DNA of 64,000 bases from Bacteroides ovatus (lineage in GTDB: Bacteria; Bacteroidota; Bacteroidia; Bacteroidales; Bacteroidaceae): assembly GCF_001314995.1 (NCBI RefSeq), contig NZ_CP012938.1, positions 1,798,001 to 1,862,000 of the forward strand, given 5' to 3'. A model generated the notes under the pieces. It made no database searches and was not told where the DNA came from. It was given only the letters and a program-made list of their open reading frames with translations. This document shows, piece by piece, positions 1-8,741 of the stretch. The position numbers and the translations under genes were made by a program. Numbering within the stretch: the stretch's first letter is position 1; the number at the start of each line of letters is the position of its first letter.

Positions 1-1
1 T

Positions 2-1408
2 CTGATTGTGACGATGCTGATTGCTCTTTTCGGCTTCGCTTTCTCGGTAGACAATCTGTTTTACTCCTTTTTATATGGAGCATTAAAAGCTGTCTCTCCT
101 ATCTTAATCATTATTTTGATGGCTATTTTCAGTTATAATGTATTGTTGAAAACTGAAAAGATGGAGATTATCAAACAGCAATTCGCATCTATTTCTACCG
201 ATAAAAGTATTCAGGTGTTATTACTGACTTGGGGATTTGGAGGTCTATTGGAAGCTATGGCCGGCTTCGGAACAGCAGTAGCTATTCCGGCGGCAATTCT
301 TATCAGTCTAGGATTCAAGCCTATCTTTTCGGCAACGGTGAGTCTGATTGCCAATAGTGTAGCCACTGCTTTCGGAGCAATCGGAACTCCGGTATTAGTA
401 TTGGCCAAAGAAACGAATTTGGACGTATTGCATCTTAGTACGAATGTCGTATTGCAATTATCCGTTTTAATGTTCCTGATTCCGCTGGTTCTACTTTTCC
501 TTACTGATTCCAAACTTAAGTCGCTCCCGAAAAATATATTCCTGGCTTTATTGGTAGGCGGAGTCTCTTTAGCCAGCCAATATGTGGCAGCAAAATATAT
601 GGGTGCTGAATCTCCGGCCATAATCGGCAGTATTCTTTCTATTATCGTAATCGTTATTTATGGAAAACTTACTGCATCCAAAGAAGAGAAAGCACGAAAA
701 AGCCATCTGAAAACGAAAGATATATTAAATGCATGGAGCATTTATTTACTGATTCTGTTTCTGATTATCTTAACCAGTCCCCTCTTTCCGGGATTACGTC
801 ATACATTAGAGAATAACTGGATTACGAGAATCAGCCTTCCTATCAATGCGTCCACCGTTAATTATACTATTTCCTGGCTGACCCATGCCGGAGTATTGCT
901 TTTCATCGGTACTTTTATCGGTGGATTGATTCAGGGGGCTAAAGTAAAAGATCTGTTCATCGTTCTTTGGAATACCGTGAAGCAGTTGAAGAAAACATTC
1001 ATTACGGTTATCTGCCTCGTGGGGTTATCTACTATTATGGATAGTTCCGGAATGATCGCCGTGATTGCCACAGCACTGGCTACGGCTACCGGAAGTTTAT
1101 ACCCGTTATTTGCTCCGGTTATCGGTTGTTTGGGAACGTTTATCACCGGAAGCGATACATCTTCCAACATCCTTTTCGGAAAGTTGCAAGCAAGTGTGGC
1201 TGGGCAAATTCATGTCAGTCCGGATTGGCTGTCTGCTGCAAATACAGTAGGTGCTACAGGGGGTAAGATTATCTCTCCACAAAGTATTGCCATTGCTACT
1301 TCTGCCGGAAACCAACAGGGAAAAGAAGGTGAAATACTGAAAGCAGCTATTCCTTATGCTTTAATATATGTGGCGATTACAGGAATTATTGTTTATATTT
1401 TCAGTTAA
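2..1408 (+). CDS. L-lactate permease family transporter (5' end outside window)
   Basis: Inner-membrane secondary transporter of the LctP/LldP family, which moves L-lactate or related 2-hydroxy acids with protons. The product is almost entirely hydrophobic with about a dozen membrane segments. It carries the family's Gly-rich pore stretches, such as the EAMAGFGTAVAIPAAILISL region and a second GCLGTFITGSDTSSN region near the C-terminus that is characteristic of this family. The frame is open to the left window edge without a stop, and 468 residues are visible against a usual 500-550, so the real start lies upstream. A GTG at 8 is only an internal codon. The gene stands alone here, facing a convergent gene about 1 kb away. 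The family call is secure; the substrate is inferred. Confidence 0.9.
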   Translation: MIVTMLIALFGFAFSVDNLFYSFLYGALKAVSPILIIILMAIFSYNVLLKTEKMEIIKQQFASISTDKSIQVLLLTWGFGGLLEAMAGFGTAVAIPAAILISLGFKPIFSATVSLIANSVATAFGAIGTPVLVLAKETNLDVLHLSTNVVLQLSVLMFLIPLVLLFLTDSKLKSLPKNIFLALLVGGVSLASQYVAAKYMGAESPAIIGSILSIIVIVIYGKLTASKEEKARKSHLKTKDILNAWSIYLLILFLIILTSPLFPGLRHTLENNWITRISLPINASTVNYTISWLTHAGVLLFIGTFIGGLIQGAKVKDLFIVLWNTVKQLKKTFITVICLVGLSTIMDSSGMIAVIATALATATGSLYPLFAPVIGCLGTFITGSDTSSNILFGKLQASVAGQIHVSPDWLSAANTVGATGGKIISPQSIAIATSAGNQQGKEGEILKAAIPYALIYVAITGIIVYIFS

Positions 1409-1712
1409 TTACCCTAAAATTGAAGAAGATAATAATACTGTTAACAAAGCGTGATAATACTTCCGCTTAACCATTAGATATTAAAACATTTAGCTCGTTT
1501 TTGCACGGAAATGAATGAAACAGTGCGAAAATGAGTGAAACTGTATGGATTCGGTCATACATAGTGGAAAAAACATCTATCATTCCTATACTGTATCTAT
1601 TTTAGTGTAGCATTAGGTGAGATAATCCATTTAAAGACATACGAATGCACACTTTATAGGGTGATAACCTGTATTTGACAGCTTAATTATCTATGAGGAG
1701 CGGCAGTATTTC

Positions 1713-1802
1713 TATAGTTCACAAGTGTGTGCCGTACAGCCCACGCATGTAAACCATACAGCCTACATATGCGGGCTATGCAGCACACACTTGTGGGCTA
1801 TA
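1713..1802. repeat. Long imperfect inverted repeat (hairpin/cruciform)
   Basis: The arms 1713-1732 and 1783-1802 match at 18 of 20 positions as an inverted repeat around CACAAGTGTGTGC. The inside of the loop continues to pair imperfectly (AGCCCACGCATGTA against TACATATGCGGGCT), giving a stem of nearly 40 pairs. It lies in a gene-free stretch and has no T-run, so it does not look like a simple terminator. It may be a dispersed palindromic repeat. Confidence 0.65.
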
Positions 1803-2293
1803 AATTTATCGCTGTTTAAGTGGGATTTTTGAGCTGCGATATTCGGATTTATATGGCTTCATTGTGACAAAAACAAGCCGTCTTATGCTTATAGGATATT
1901 TATACGGCTATTTTGTAGATGATAGGTAACCCGTTTTTACTGGTAAAAGTATGATAGATACATTTTTTTAAAGCTATCTAGCATAGATATTACAGTGATA
2001 ATTAAAACATTACTAAAATGAATGATAGTATGATAGATAGTTTTTTCATTATGTAATGTTTAGTTCAAACTCCTATACTATGAATTAGTTCAAATCCATA
2101 CAGTATTGTGAATACTACTAAAAAACACATGGCAGTTTAAGCAGATGTACTTAGTTAACTATATACATCTTGAGAATGTAAAATATTTGCAGAAACGACT
2201 TAATGCAGGATCCGATGAAGAAAATAGCAGTAAAGCACTGATATAAACCGGTTCTTCTTGGTAGAAAACGTACGAAAAGTGCCAGAAATAAGC

Positions 2294-2332
2294 AATCACC
2301 TTTACTACAGCATTAGCGTAGTGAGGGTGATT
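2294..2332 (-). terminator. Hairpin downstream of WG-repeat pseudogene
   Basis: The arms 2294-2308 and 2318-2332 pair at 13 of 15 positions (AATCACC...ACTAC with GTAGT...GGTGATT) around a 9-base loop. It sits just past the 3' end of the leftward gene. There is no strong U-run, so termination is only a likely role. Confidence 0.45.
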
Positions 2333-2378
2333 TCAACTTATTCTCTCTCACATCTTTCCTTGAAACTGTTAAATATAA

Positions 2379-3073
2379 CTACAAATAATTTTTAAATATC
2401 TTATCTATTATACTTTTCTGAAGCATCACTTCCATAATAGGTGTTTCTCTATCATATTTATAATATCTCTTATCTTTACGCACATAAATATATCTAATAT
2501 ACTCATAACCTGTAGCACACCATTCCTCAATATCAAATCTAATATCATCATATTCGAAAGGAAGCACTAATCTATTATTTATATCAACAGCTCCATATTT
2601 ACTATCCTTAGTTACTATTACAACATCTTTAGTTACATAATCCAAACTATCATATTCTGTAGGAAGTAATACTTTACCGATATAATCAATAATTCCCACT
2701 TTTTTATCTTTCACAACATAATGCGCGGAAGGCCCATATTCCCACCATGAAGAAATCGAATCATACTCGCAGGGAATTAGCTGCTCACCATCCTTCATCA
2801 CCACTCCCACCTTATCCTGCCTCTTCACTACAAGGCTTTTTCAGCCAAGACCAAATTAAAGTCATCATCAGCTGAAATTTCCTGTAATTTTCCAAAGCCG
2901 AAAATAGTATCTCCTTTATTATCCAGCCAAGCATAACCACGTTCACCACACAAAATAACGCCCCATTTCCCTTCCTGAATATATATGATATCGTTCTCTT
3001 CTTGTGCATATCCTATAGAAGATACTAATAAAGAGAATAAAAGTAAAATATAAGTTTTAACTATGTGTTCCAT
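2379..3073 (-). pseudogene. WG-repeat protein, frameshifted
   Basis: A secreted protein of the WG-repeat (KWG Leptospira-type) family, function unknown. The first part (3073 to 2828) has a signal peptide (MEHIVKTYILLLFSLLVSSIGYAQ) and repeats around KWGVILCGERG, then stops after about 81 residues. The second part (to 2379) continues in the adjacent frame with further repeats (DKVGVVMKDGEQLIP, KKVGIIDYIGK, SKYGAVDINNR). Restoring one A in the A-run, seen as TTTTT at 2837-2841 on the plus strand, joins them smoothly as ...LAEKSLVVKRQDKVGVV. This is either a broken gene, a phase-variable homopolymer, or a sequencing error. A -1 slip on the A-run could also produce the full protein, which is a weaker idea. 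Confidence 0.7.
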
Positions 3074-3218
3074 GATATCAGAATTACAACCATCATAATA
3101 TTCTCAAATATAACGGATATAATTCTGATACACAATAATTCTTCTAACAAATAACAATTCTATTTCTCATCATCAAATGAGTGGCTCTAGAATCACCTTT
3201 ATCAACTTTTCACGTCGC

Positions 3219-4328
3219 TTATACCACATGATATACGACTTCATGCGCTTCCGCCAGTTGAGGAACCTCCAGTTTATCCAACATTTTATCTAAAACAGAT
3301 TCAGGAAGTGCATATTCCCTGCTTTTATTTTGTTGACGCCAAATGTGGTATGGTTGTTCCAGATAGACTATCTTTACTTTTGCACCATAATCAACAAACA
3401 AACCAATCAATTGGGCACGCATCTGACGAGTTATGTTAGTAGCATTCCAAACAAAGTCCTGACCTTTGCGGAGATACGTTCTGGCTTCCTCTTTCGCTGT
3501 TTGCACTACCCATCCATTCGCAGACTTATCCGTAGGACTCAATTTGTGTTTTCGACGAATGACGTCCAAACTCACCACCGGAACATCTATGCCAGCAGAT
3601 TGAATATAATAATCCTTCCCCATTCCCGGAAGTCCTGACAACATCGTCACTTCACATTTAAACTGTTCGTGAGGGACATAATCGATATAACTGTCTTCAG
3701 TATGGAAGTAATGAAAACGTGCATAATCAGTGGCAAATTCTCTTGGTTTCTTCCAACAATCCTGTTCACGGCAGAAAATCTCAAACAGTTCCAGTGCTTC
3801 CAGCAGTTCATTCTTATCTTCACAAATGCGTCCTCTGATATCAGCATCGGCCAACATCTTTAGCAATGAAGTATCTACCCGTAAAGAAGCTTCACAGAGT
3901 TTCTTCACAGAGTCAGGCTTCTCCATCAGCCAAACAGGTAATCCATGGTACCGGACTAAAGATGCAATCTGTTCCCGGATATGGAATGGAGCAGGACAAT
4001 CCCGGTATAAAATAGTGCGGACAGTGTACTCTCCTTTTCTGGCATGTCCTTTAGCAGATACCCGCCTCTCTCCTTCATCCACGGAAGTTGAACGTTTTTC
4101 AACATCATGCAACAAGGCAGATGTCCAAATAAGTTCTTTCTCCAAAGTAGAAAGAGAATGATAAGCGGAAGACTGCTGCAATGCCTCCAACACCATACGG
4201 GTATGTTCGGCTACACTGCCCTCGGCATGATAACGAATATCCTGCTGAACAGTATTCATTTCGCGCACCCACTCGAACTGTTGTTCGAGTGAGCACCACG
4301 ATTTATCTTCTATCAATTTCCAATTCAT
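3219..4328 (-). CDS. HD-Pnk: HD phosphohydrolase plus polynucleotide kinase, RNA end-healing
   Basis: A two-domain protein of 369 residues. The N-terminal HD domain shows His42, His74-Asp75 (LLHDVEKR), the RYHGLP segment and Asp161/Asp163. The C-terminal P-loop kinase has GLPGMGKD at about 232-239 and a WNATNITR motif typical of T4 Pnk-like kinases. This order matches the HD-Pnk family (described from Runella), which removes 2',3'-cyclic or 3' phosphates and phosphorylates 5'-OH ends of RNA. The start lies 2 bases after the stop of the RNA ligase gene, so healing and sealing enzymes are translated together. The architecture is seen directly; the activity is inferred from the family. Confidence 0.85.
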   Translation of the reverse strand: MNWKLIEDKSWCSLEQQFEWVREMNTVQQDIRYHAEGSVAEHTRMVLEALQQSSAYHSLSTLEKELIWTSALLHDVEKRSTSVDEGERRVSAKGHARKGEYTVRTILYRDCPAPFHIREQIASLVRYHGLPVWLMEKPDSVKKLCEASLRVDTSLLKMLADADIRGRICEDKNELLEALELFEIFCREQDCWKKPREFATDYARFHYFHTEDSYIDYVPHEQFKCEVTMLSGLPGMGKDYYIQSAGIDVPVVSLDVIRRKHKLSPTDKSANGWVVQTAKEEARTYLRKGQDFVWNATNITRQMRAQLIGLFVDYGAKVKIVYLEQPYHIWRQQNKSREYALPESVLDKMLDKLEVPQLAEAHEVVYHVV

Positions 4329-4330
4329 CT

Positions 4331-5038
4331 TTATTCCTCCTTTTCATTATTAAATTCCCAAACAAGCGGGGCACGCTTCCAGTTACGTGTCCAATGCTCG
4401 TCTGTTTTAACATGTCCTTTCCGCACATACTTAAATACATTATGTGCAAATTCGCTTACCAGATATTCTCCGACATTGCGGCTGACTACTCCCTCACGGG
4501 TACAAACCTCTTTCGTCCACGGTTCACAAGAGCCGAAGATAGCCGGTTCTTGTGACATACGGATGATTTCCTGTTTTAATAGTTCCGGTGTCAAACCGGA
4601 AACAGACTCTATCTTCAACTCCGGAACAGTAGGAAAGTCGAATAAAGCTGCATAAAACTTTACTTCTTCCCACGACAGCCACTGATCCATACAGCGGACT
4701 GCAAAAACATAAAAATGCGTTTCTAATCGCTGATATTCTATGGAATGTACGGCATATAGATTCTCTCCAAAGATTTCTATATCACCCAAATCATTCTTTA
4801 TCAATTCCCAACGCTCACGCAGTTGCCTCGTCCAAGGTGAAGTAGTAGGAGCAGCATGCGAACGGGCAAAAACACCCCACTGACTTAAACAATTATTCTC
4901 TCCATCCAGCTTCTCGGTATGCACCAATGTCCGAATCCGTTGGATGTCCTCCCAATACGTATGGTTAATCCGGTCGTCACTAGTCGTTCCGGGAGAGAAC
5001 GGATAGTGATAAGTGCGACCATATTTCTCTGATATCAT
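4331..5038 (-). CDS. ATP-dependent RNA ligase (Rnl2-like nucleotidyltransferase)
   Basis: A 235-residue RNA ligase-family protein. Visible nucleotidyltransferase motifs are motif I KLDGEN with the adenylylated Lys43, FARSHA after it, motif III-like EIFGENLYAVHSI (about 88-100), motif IV REGVVSRN (about 181-188) and a motif V-like FKYVRK (about 202-207). The protein is close to a minimal catalytic core with almost no C-terminal domain, so it may rely on its neighbour HD-Pnk. It would join 3'-OH and 5'-phosphate RNA ends after HD-Pnk has healed them. It lies 43 bases after rtcB and 2 bases before HD-Pnk in one operon. Confidence 0.85.
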   Translation of the reverse strand: MISEKYGRTYHYPFSPGTTSDDRINHTYWEDIQRIRTLVHTEKLDGENNCLSQWGVFARSHAAPTTSPWTRQLRERWELIKNDLGDIEIFGENLYAVHSIEYQRLETHFYVFAVRCMDQWLSWEEVKFYAALFDFPTVPELKIESVSGLTPELLKQEIIRMSQEPAIFGSCEPWTKEVCTREGVVSRNVGEYLVSEFAHNVFKYVRKGHVKTDEHWTRNWKRAPLVWEFNNEKEE

Positions 5039-5081
5039 TTCTTTCTTTTTTTTTAATTAAATACTAATTTCTTTCATCACA

Positions 5082-6479
5082 TCACTCCTTATTCATTCGA
5101 ACGATGCGAGGCATAAATTTACCCTGCACTTCCACCAGCGTTTCCTGTGTATACATCACTCTGTCAATATCTTTATATGCCAGTGGCATTTCTTCCACGC
5201 TCCCACCAATCAAAGTCACTCCCGCCTGCGACAGTAGTTTCTTCAAAGCCGATTGCGTAAAACTATCTTTTGCCTTCTGGCGGGACATCGCCCTGCCGGC
5301 TCCATGAGAAGCCGAATTTAAAGCAGCTTCCATCCCTTTGCCACAAACCAGATAACCTGCAGTAGCCATGCTACCGGGAATCAATCCCGCTTGTCCTTTC
5401 TGTGCCGGAGTAGCTCCTTTGCGATGCACGATTGCCATACGCCCCGGTGCTATTTCCTCTCTCCAAGCGAAGTTATGATGGTTGTTGACATTAGCGAGCG
5501 GCTTCAACCCTAATGCTTTCGCCAAATTCAAATGAATTCGCTCATGACAGGCACGGGCATAATCACCTGCCAGATCCATACTCATCCAATACTCCTGCCC
5601 CGCTTCAGTGTTTAAATCCAGCCAGGCAAAATGCTGTGCTTCACGGGGAAGCCTGCACACTTCACGTGCCAACAGGCTGTAATGTTTGGCAATGGCAGCT
5701 CCCAATCCTCGTGAACCGGAATGTGACAACAATGCCAGATAATTTCCTTCTGGAAGATTCAACACGTTATTTTCTTGCAGAGCGATCTCGCCGAACTCCA
5801 CAAAATGATTGCCACCACCGGAACTCCCCAGTTGACGTACTGCCTTTCCATGCAAATCTCTCAACAAAGGCGTCAAACGGAATTCTTCCCTATCCAACAC
5901 CTCATGTTCTTGCTCAAAACCCAATCCGCCATCCATACCGAAATGAGTGAAATCTTTCAAGGCTTCTTTCATCTGATAGGTATATCGTTTCAGGAAGTCA
6001 GCGCTGGCATCAAATACCGTCAGGCTCATCCGACAACCGATATCAACGCCTACGGCATACGGAATCACTACATTATCCGTAGCAAGCACTCCACCGATAG
6101 GTAACCCGTATCCGGCATGAGCGTCAGGCATCAATGCTCCGGCCACCGTTACAGGTAAGCGCATAGCCAGGTTCATCTGTTGTTTGGCAAGCGTTTCGAT
6201 AAATTTACCTCCATAGGTTTTATACATCAACGGCTCATCCAATAAATCATAAGCTATAAACTCTTTCGCTATGATAGTAGGCGAAAGGCGTTCGGCCAGC
6301 TTATTCCAAATTTCATTATTTTTGTAAGATTCGGGATGCTCGAGTATATCGCTCAATGTCATTTCAATCTGTTCTTTAGTGTCGTATTTGCAATGTTTGC
6401 TCACAATGTCCACTACCAGACTACGGGCAACATTATCCCGGTATCCCAGTTTGCTTAAATCTTTTAATCGTATTCCCAT
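5082..6479 (-). CDS. rtcB: RtcB RNA-splicing ligase
   Basis: A GTP- and Mn-dependent ligase that joins RNA 3'-phosphate (or cyclic phosphate) to 5'-OH ends. Family hallmarks are clear: GVDIGCRMS (metal-binding Cys), GGGNHFVEF, LSHSGSRGLG, NVNNHHNFAW, and SHGAGRAMSR containing the guanylated His, with a C-terminal SVEEMPLAYKDID. I place the start at 6479 (MGIRLKDLSKLGY, 465 residues), which fits the family. The frame stays open upstream to 6587, but that extension is Cys/Arg-rich and unlike RtcB. It is the first gene of the RNA-repair operon. A perfect Bacteroides-type promoter lies about 340 bases upstream. Confidence 0.95.
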   Translation of the reverse strand: MGIRLKDLSKLGYRDNVARSLVVDIVSKHCKYDTKEQIEMTLSDILEHPESYKNNEIWNKLAERLSPTIIAKEFIAYDLLDEPLMYKTYGGKFIETLAKQQMNLAMRLPVTVAGALMPDAHAGYGLPIGGVLATDNVVIPYAVGVDIGCRMSLTVFDASADFLKRYTYQMKEALKDFTHFGMDGGLGFEQEHEVLDREEFRLTPLLRDLHGKAVRQLGSSGGGNHFVEFGEIALQENNVLNLPEGNYLALLSHSGSRGLGAAIAKHYSLLAREVCRLPREAQHFAWLDLNTEAGQEYWMSMDLAGDYARACHERIHLNLAKALGLKPLANVNNHHNFAWREEIAPGRMAIVHRKGATPAQKGQAGLIPGSMATAGYLVCGKGMEAALNSASHGAGRAMSRQKAKDSFTQSALKKLLSQAGVTLIGGSVEEMPLAYKDIDRVMYTQETLVEVQGKFMPRIVRMNKE

Positions 6480-6820
6480 ACTCTTTTTTCGTTCGCATAC
6501 AGCATTCCCTGTCGGCCTCACCGGCAGACAACAATGCAATACACGTGATACCAATGCTTTGGATATGGATATGAAATACCTCACCACCGCATTAAAGTGA
6601 TTAATTTAAAATATAAAAAGTGATTGCAGGACTAATCAACGATTACCGCTTGTTAGTAGAATTGCGGTCAATATAAGAACCATAAGTTCAGTGTAAAAAC
6701 AATAAGTTGCAAAGCCTCATCCTCTCGACGAGACAACTTAGTCCTAATTTGAAAATATTATAGCTCCAACATAATTAATACCCTTTCCATCTGTTTTTAA
6801 AGGGTGAATACTCATTTTAT
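6480..6820 (-). promoter_or_regulatory. Long structured leader of the rtcB operon
   Basis: Between the promoter at 6826-6857 and the rtcB start lie about 340 transcribed bases. On the minus strand they contain an 8-base outer pair AGGACTAA/TTAGTCCT (6738-6745 with 6628-6635). Inside it is a hairpin TAAGTTG/CAACTTA (6734-6740 with 6703-6709) followed by TTGTTTTT, and a small stem ACCGC/GCGGT (6664-6668 with 6645-6649). The outer pair and the hairpin share bases, so they are mutually exclusive, as in an attenuator. No known riboswitch was recognised. A separate small RNA ending near 6695 is an alternative. Confidence 0.5.
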
Positions 6821-6825
6821 CGCGA

Positions 6826-6857
6826 CAAAAGTAGTGCTTATTTTTATTTCCTCCAAA
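6826..6857 (-). promoter_or_regulatory. Promoter of the RNA-repair operon
   Basis: On the minus strand TTTG (6857-6854) is followed after 20 bases by TACTTTTG (6833-6826), an exact match to the Bacteroides housekeeping consensus TTTG-N19-21-TAnnTTTG. Transcription would start near 6819 and run leftwards into rtcB. Confidence 0.65.
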
Positions 6858-6953
6858 GAATAATAGACAAATTTTAGCGTTCAGTAACTATCCGAGGGAA
6901 GTTTTGCCAAGAGTTTCTGTCAAATTGCTATTTTTTACTCCCTTTATATCCCC

Positions 6954-6961
6954 TATCTTTG
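6954..6961 (+). promoter_or_regulatory. -7 element upstream of thioredoxin gene
   Basis: TATCTTTG matches the Bacteroides TAnnTTTG -7 element and lies 31 bases before the start codon at 6993. An ideally spaced TTTG -33 element is not evident; the nearest ATTG is 26 bases upstream, so the promoter may be weak or activated. The rest of 6858-6953 shows nothing further. Confidence 0.5.
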
Positions 6962-6992
6962 CAACAGAGAAAACAAAAAGAAAGAATAGTAT

Positions 6993-7490
6993 ATGAAACT
7001 AATGAAAGGTTTATTGAGTGCTTTTGCCGTTATATTGGCAACCACAGCTTGTGCAGGCAACAGCGGAGAAAATAAAAAGAGTAATGAATCAACAAAGGAG
7101 GACAATAAAATGGAAGTAGTAGCATTAAATAAAGCCGATTTTTTAAAGAAAGTATATAATTATGAAGCCAGTCCGAACGATTGGAAATTTGAGGGCAGCC
7201 GTCCTGCTATCGTAGATTTCTATGCTACCTGGTGCGGTCCATGTAAGGTGATGCATCCGATTCTGGAAGAACTGAGCAAAGAATATAGCGGTAAAGTAGA
7301 TATCTACCAGATTGATGTGGACAAAGAACAAGATCTGGCAGCGGCATTCGGTATCCGCAGCATCCCTACCCTATTGATGATTCCGATGAAAGAGGAACCT
7401 AGAATCATGCAGGGAGCTATGCCCAAAGACCAGCTTAAAAAAGCAATTGATGAATTTCTTCTGAAACAGAATAACGAAGCAAAGCAATAG
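6993..7490 (+). CDS. Exported thioredoxin, TrxP-like lipoprotein
   Basis: A 165-residue thioredoxin-fold protein with a lipoprotein signal (lipobox ending ATTAC, Cys20), a polar linker and then the fold. The active site is WCGPC (Cys81, Cys84) and the cis-proline loop is RSIPT. The sequence around PAIVDFYATWCGPC and the ILEELSKEY stretch strongly recalls the periplasmic TrxP of Bacteroides fragilis, which keeps exported proteins reduced or takes part in oxidative folding. It is probably anchored in a membrane on the periplasmic side. It is a single gene, divergent from the RNA-repair operon. The exact partner system cannot be read from the sequence. Confidence 0.88.
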   Translation: MKLMKGLLSAFAVILATTACAGNSGENKKSNESTKEDNKMEVVALNKADFLKKVYNYEASPNDWKFEGSRPAIVDFYATWCGPCKVMHPILEELSKEYSGKVDIYQIDVDKEQDLAAAFGIRSIPTLLMIPMKEEPRIMQGAMPKDQLKKAIDEFLLKQNNEAKQ

Positions 7491-7519
7491 ACTTCGACTT
7501 TTTTCTCGTCATGGTGACT

Positions 7520-7554
7520 GCCCTCTATTCGTCTTTTGAAGATGGATAGGGGGC
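7520..7554. terminator. Terminator hairpin between convergent genes
   Basis: The arms 7520-7535 and 7539-7554 pair along 16 positions, with three G-U type pairs, around a 3-base loop. It lies between the ends of the thioredoxin gene and the convergent metallophosphoesterase gene and could serve both. Confidence 0.6.
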
Positions 7555-7572
7555 TAGTTCTAGTTAAACTCA

Positions 7573-8721
7573 TTATAGTTTTCTCTGAACCCCGTCGTCA
7601 CCAACGACGTAATAAACTCCATTGTCTATCAATACAGCCCGTCCACGCTTTTTCTTCCGATTCTCCTTATTGTCAACATTGACAGCGATGACTTTACCAT
7701 TATAAAAGGTTGAAATATCCTTGAAGATAGTGTGCCCCACAAGGATATGTTTTACCATATAACGATCCAACATCATTTGTAAAGAGTCCTGTACCAACGG
7801 TTTATACTTGGGATCTTCTCTCACCAGGCCGCGATACCAGATCGGACCGTCATTACCATACAGAAAATCAGTCAGTGGAGAAAGCGCCTTACGCTCTTTT
7901 TTGCTCATGAAAAGTGCCCGGCTCATTTCCTCGTTCACAGTGGGGATATTCAAGTCCTTATCATAGAATAATTTTCCTAATCCGGCATGTACATATAAAT
8001 CGGTTCCAATGATTTGCATTGTATTACGTGTTGCAAGCCAACGGCCCAATTCGGTATTTGTGCCGAATAATGAGGGATATTCCACTCCCAGTTTTTCTGC
8101 CAGCAATTTATATTTATCTTTTGTATAGCGAAGATCGTTGGACAACACCAGAGCCTCATGGTTTCCCAAAAGGAAAGAGACATGACCGCCCGTTTTAGCC
8201 GCTTCGTCTTCTAATTTATAGAACAGCCAGAAGATCTGCAGTACATCCTTGCCACGGTCGAAAATATCTCCGATAATCACCAAATGATTACTACCGAAAT
8301 TCCACTGATAGTTATCATTAATCACTCCGTTTCCTTGCAACAGGCTAATCACACAATCCAGCCGCCCATGAGGATCGGACATCACAAAAACTTTTTCCGG
8401 ACGGGTATATTGCCACTCCGGTCTTTTCAATGGATGGAGTTTTACATCAAATGGATACCGTCCCTCATGATCCGTCACACGGAAACTGAAATCTTTAGGT
8501 AATGTCGCATAAGTCTTGTCTGTAATCCGTCCTTTCTTATTGACATTAATAACCCGTGTACTACCGTCTGCCTGATAGAGTATATAGGGTCCGTCACCAG
8601 ACAATTTCTCTTTTTTCTCTTTCTTCTTATCTCCTGAATGATAAGTTCCGGCCTGAATGCCGGAACTTATTAAAACGAGAACAAGAGTAGAAAGAAATAA
8701 TCTCAAAAAACGAGTGCTCAT
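7573..8721 (-). CDS. Exported calcineurin-like metallophosphoesterase
   Basis: A 382-residue secreted phosphoesterase. It has an N-terminal signal peptide ending SSGIQAG without a lipobox and a Lys-rich segment after it. Then comes the dinuclear-metal core: DPHGR (Asp116, His118), GDIFDRG (151-157), GNHE (186-189) and a late GHT motif. The spacing resembles Shewanella-type and diadenosine-tetraphosphatase-like protein phosphatases. It is the last gene of the sigma/anti-sigma/SusCD operon and lies 20 bases after a paralogue. It probably removes phosphate from a surface-captured phosphorylated ligand. The substrate is unknown. Confidence 0.85.
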   Translation of the reverse strand: MSTRFLRLFLSTLVLVLISSGIQAGTYHSGDKKKEKKEKLSGDGPYILYQADGSTRVINVNKKGRITDKTYATLPKDFSFRVTDHEGRYPFDVKLHPLKRPEWQYTRPEKVFVMSDPHGRLDCVISLLQGNGVINDNYQWNFGSNHLVIIGDIFDRGKDVLQIFWLFYKLEDEAAKTGGHVSFLLGNHEALVLSNDLRYTKDKYKLLAEKLGVEYPSLFGTNTELGRWLATRNTMQIIGTDLYVHAGLGKLFYDKDLNIPTVNEEMSRALFMSKKERKALSPLTDFLYGNDGPIWYRGLVREDPKYKPLVQDSLQMMLDRYMVKHILVGHTIFKDISTFYNGKVIAVNVDNKENRKKKRGRAVLIDNGVYYVVGDDGVQRKL

Positions 8722-8741
8722 ATTCTTTTCTTTCTTGAAGT

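Larger units (their letters stand above)
1409..2378. other. AT-rich intergenic stretch with repeats
   Basis: About 970 bases between two convergent genes with no credible open frame on either strand. It holds a pair of 15-base near-direct repeats 20 bases apart (1510-1524 and 1530-1544), a long imperfect hairpin (1713-1802), two 13-base direct repeats AGTATGATAGATA (1948-1960 and 2027-2039), a 9-base inverted repeat (2005-2013/2053-2061) and a hairpin near the downstream gene (2294-2332). No tRNA, CRISPR or recognisable gene remnant was seen. Confidence 0.6.

Noticed and set aside
2828..2850. Programmed -1 frameshift in the WG-repeat gene
   Set aside because: A short A-run is present, but there is no convincing downstream stimulatory structure; a simple indel explains it better.
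6480..6587. Longer RtcB N-terminus
   Set aside because: The extension is unlike RtcB proteins and overlaps the structured leader; MGIRLKDL at 6479 matches the usual start.
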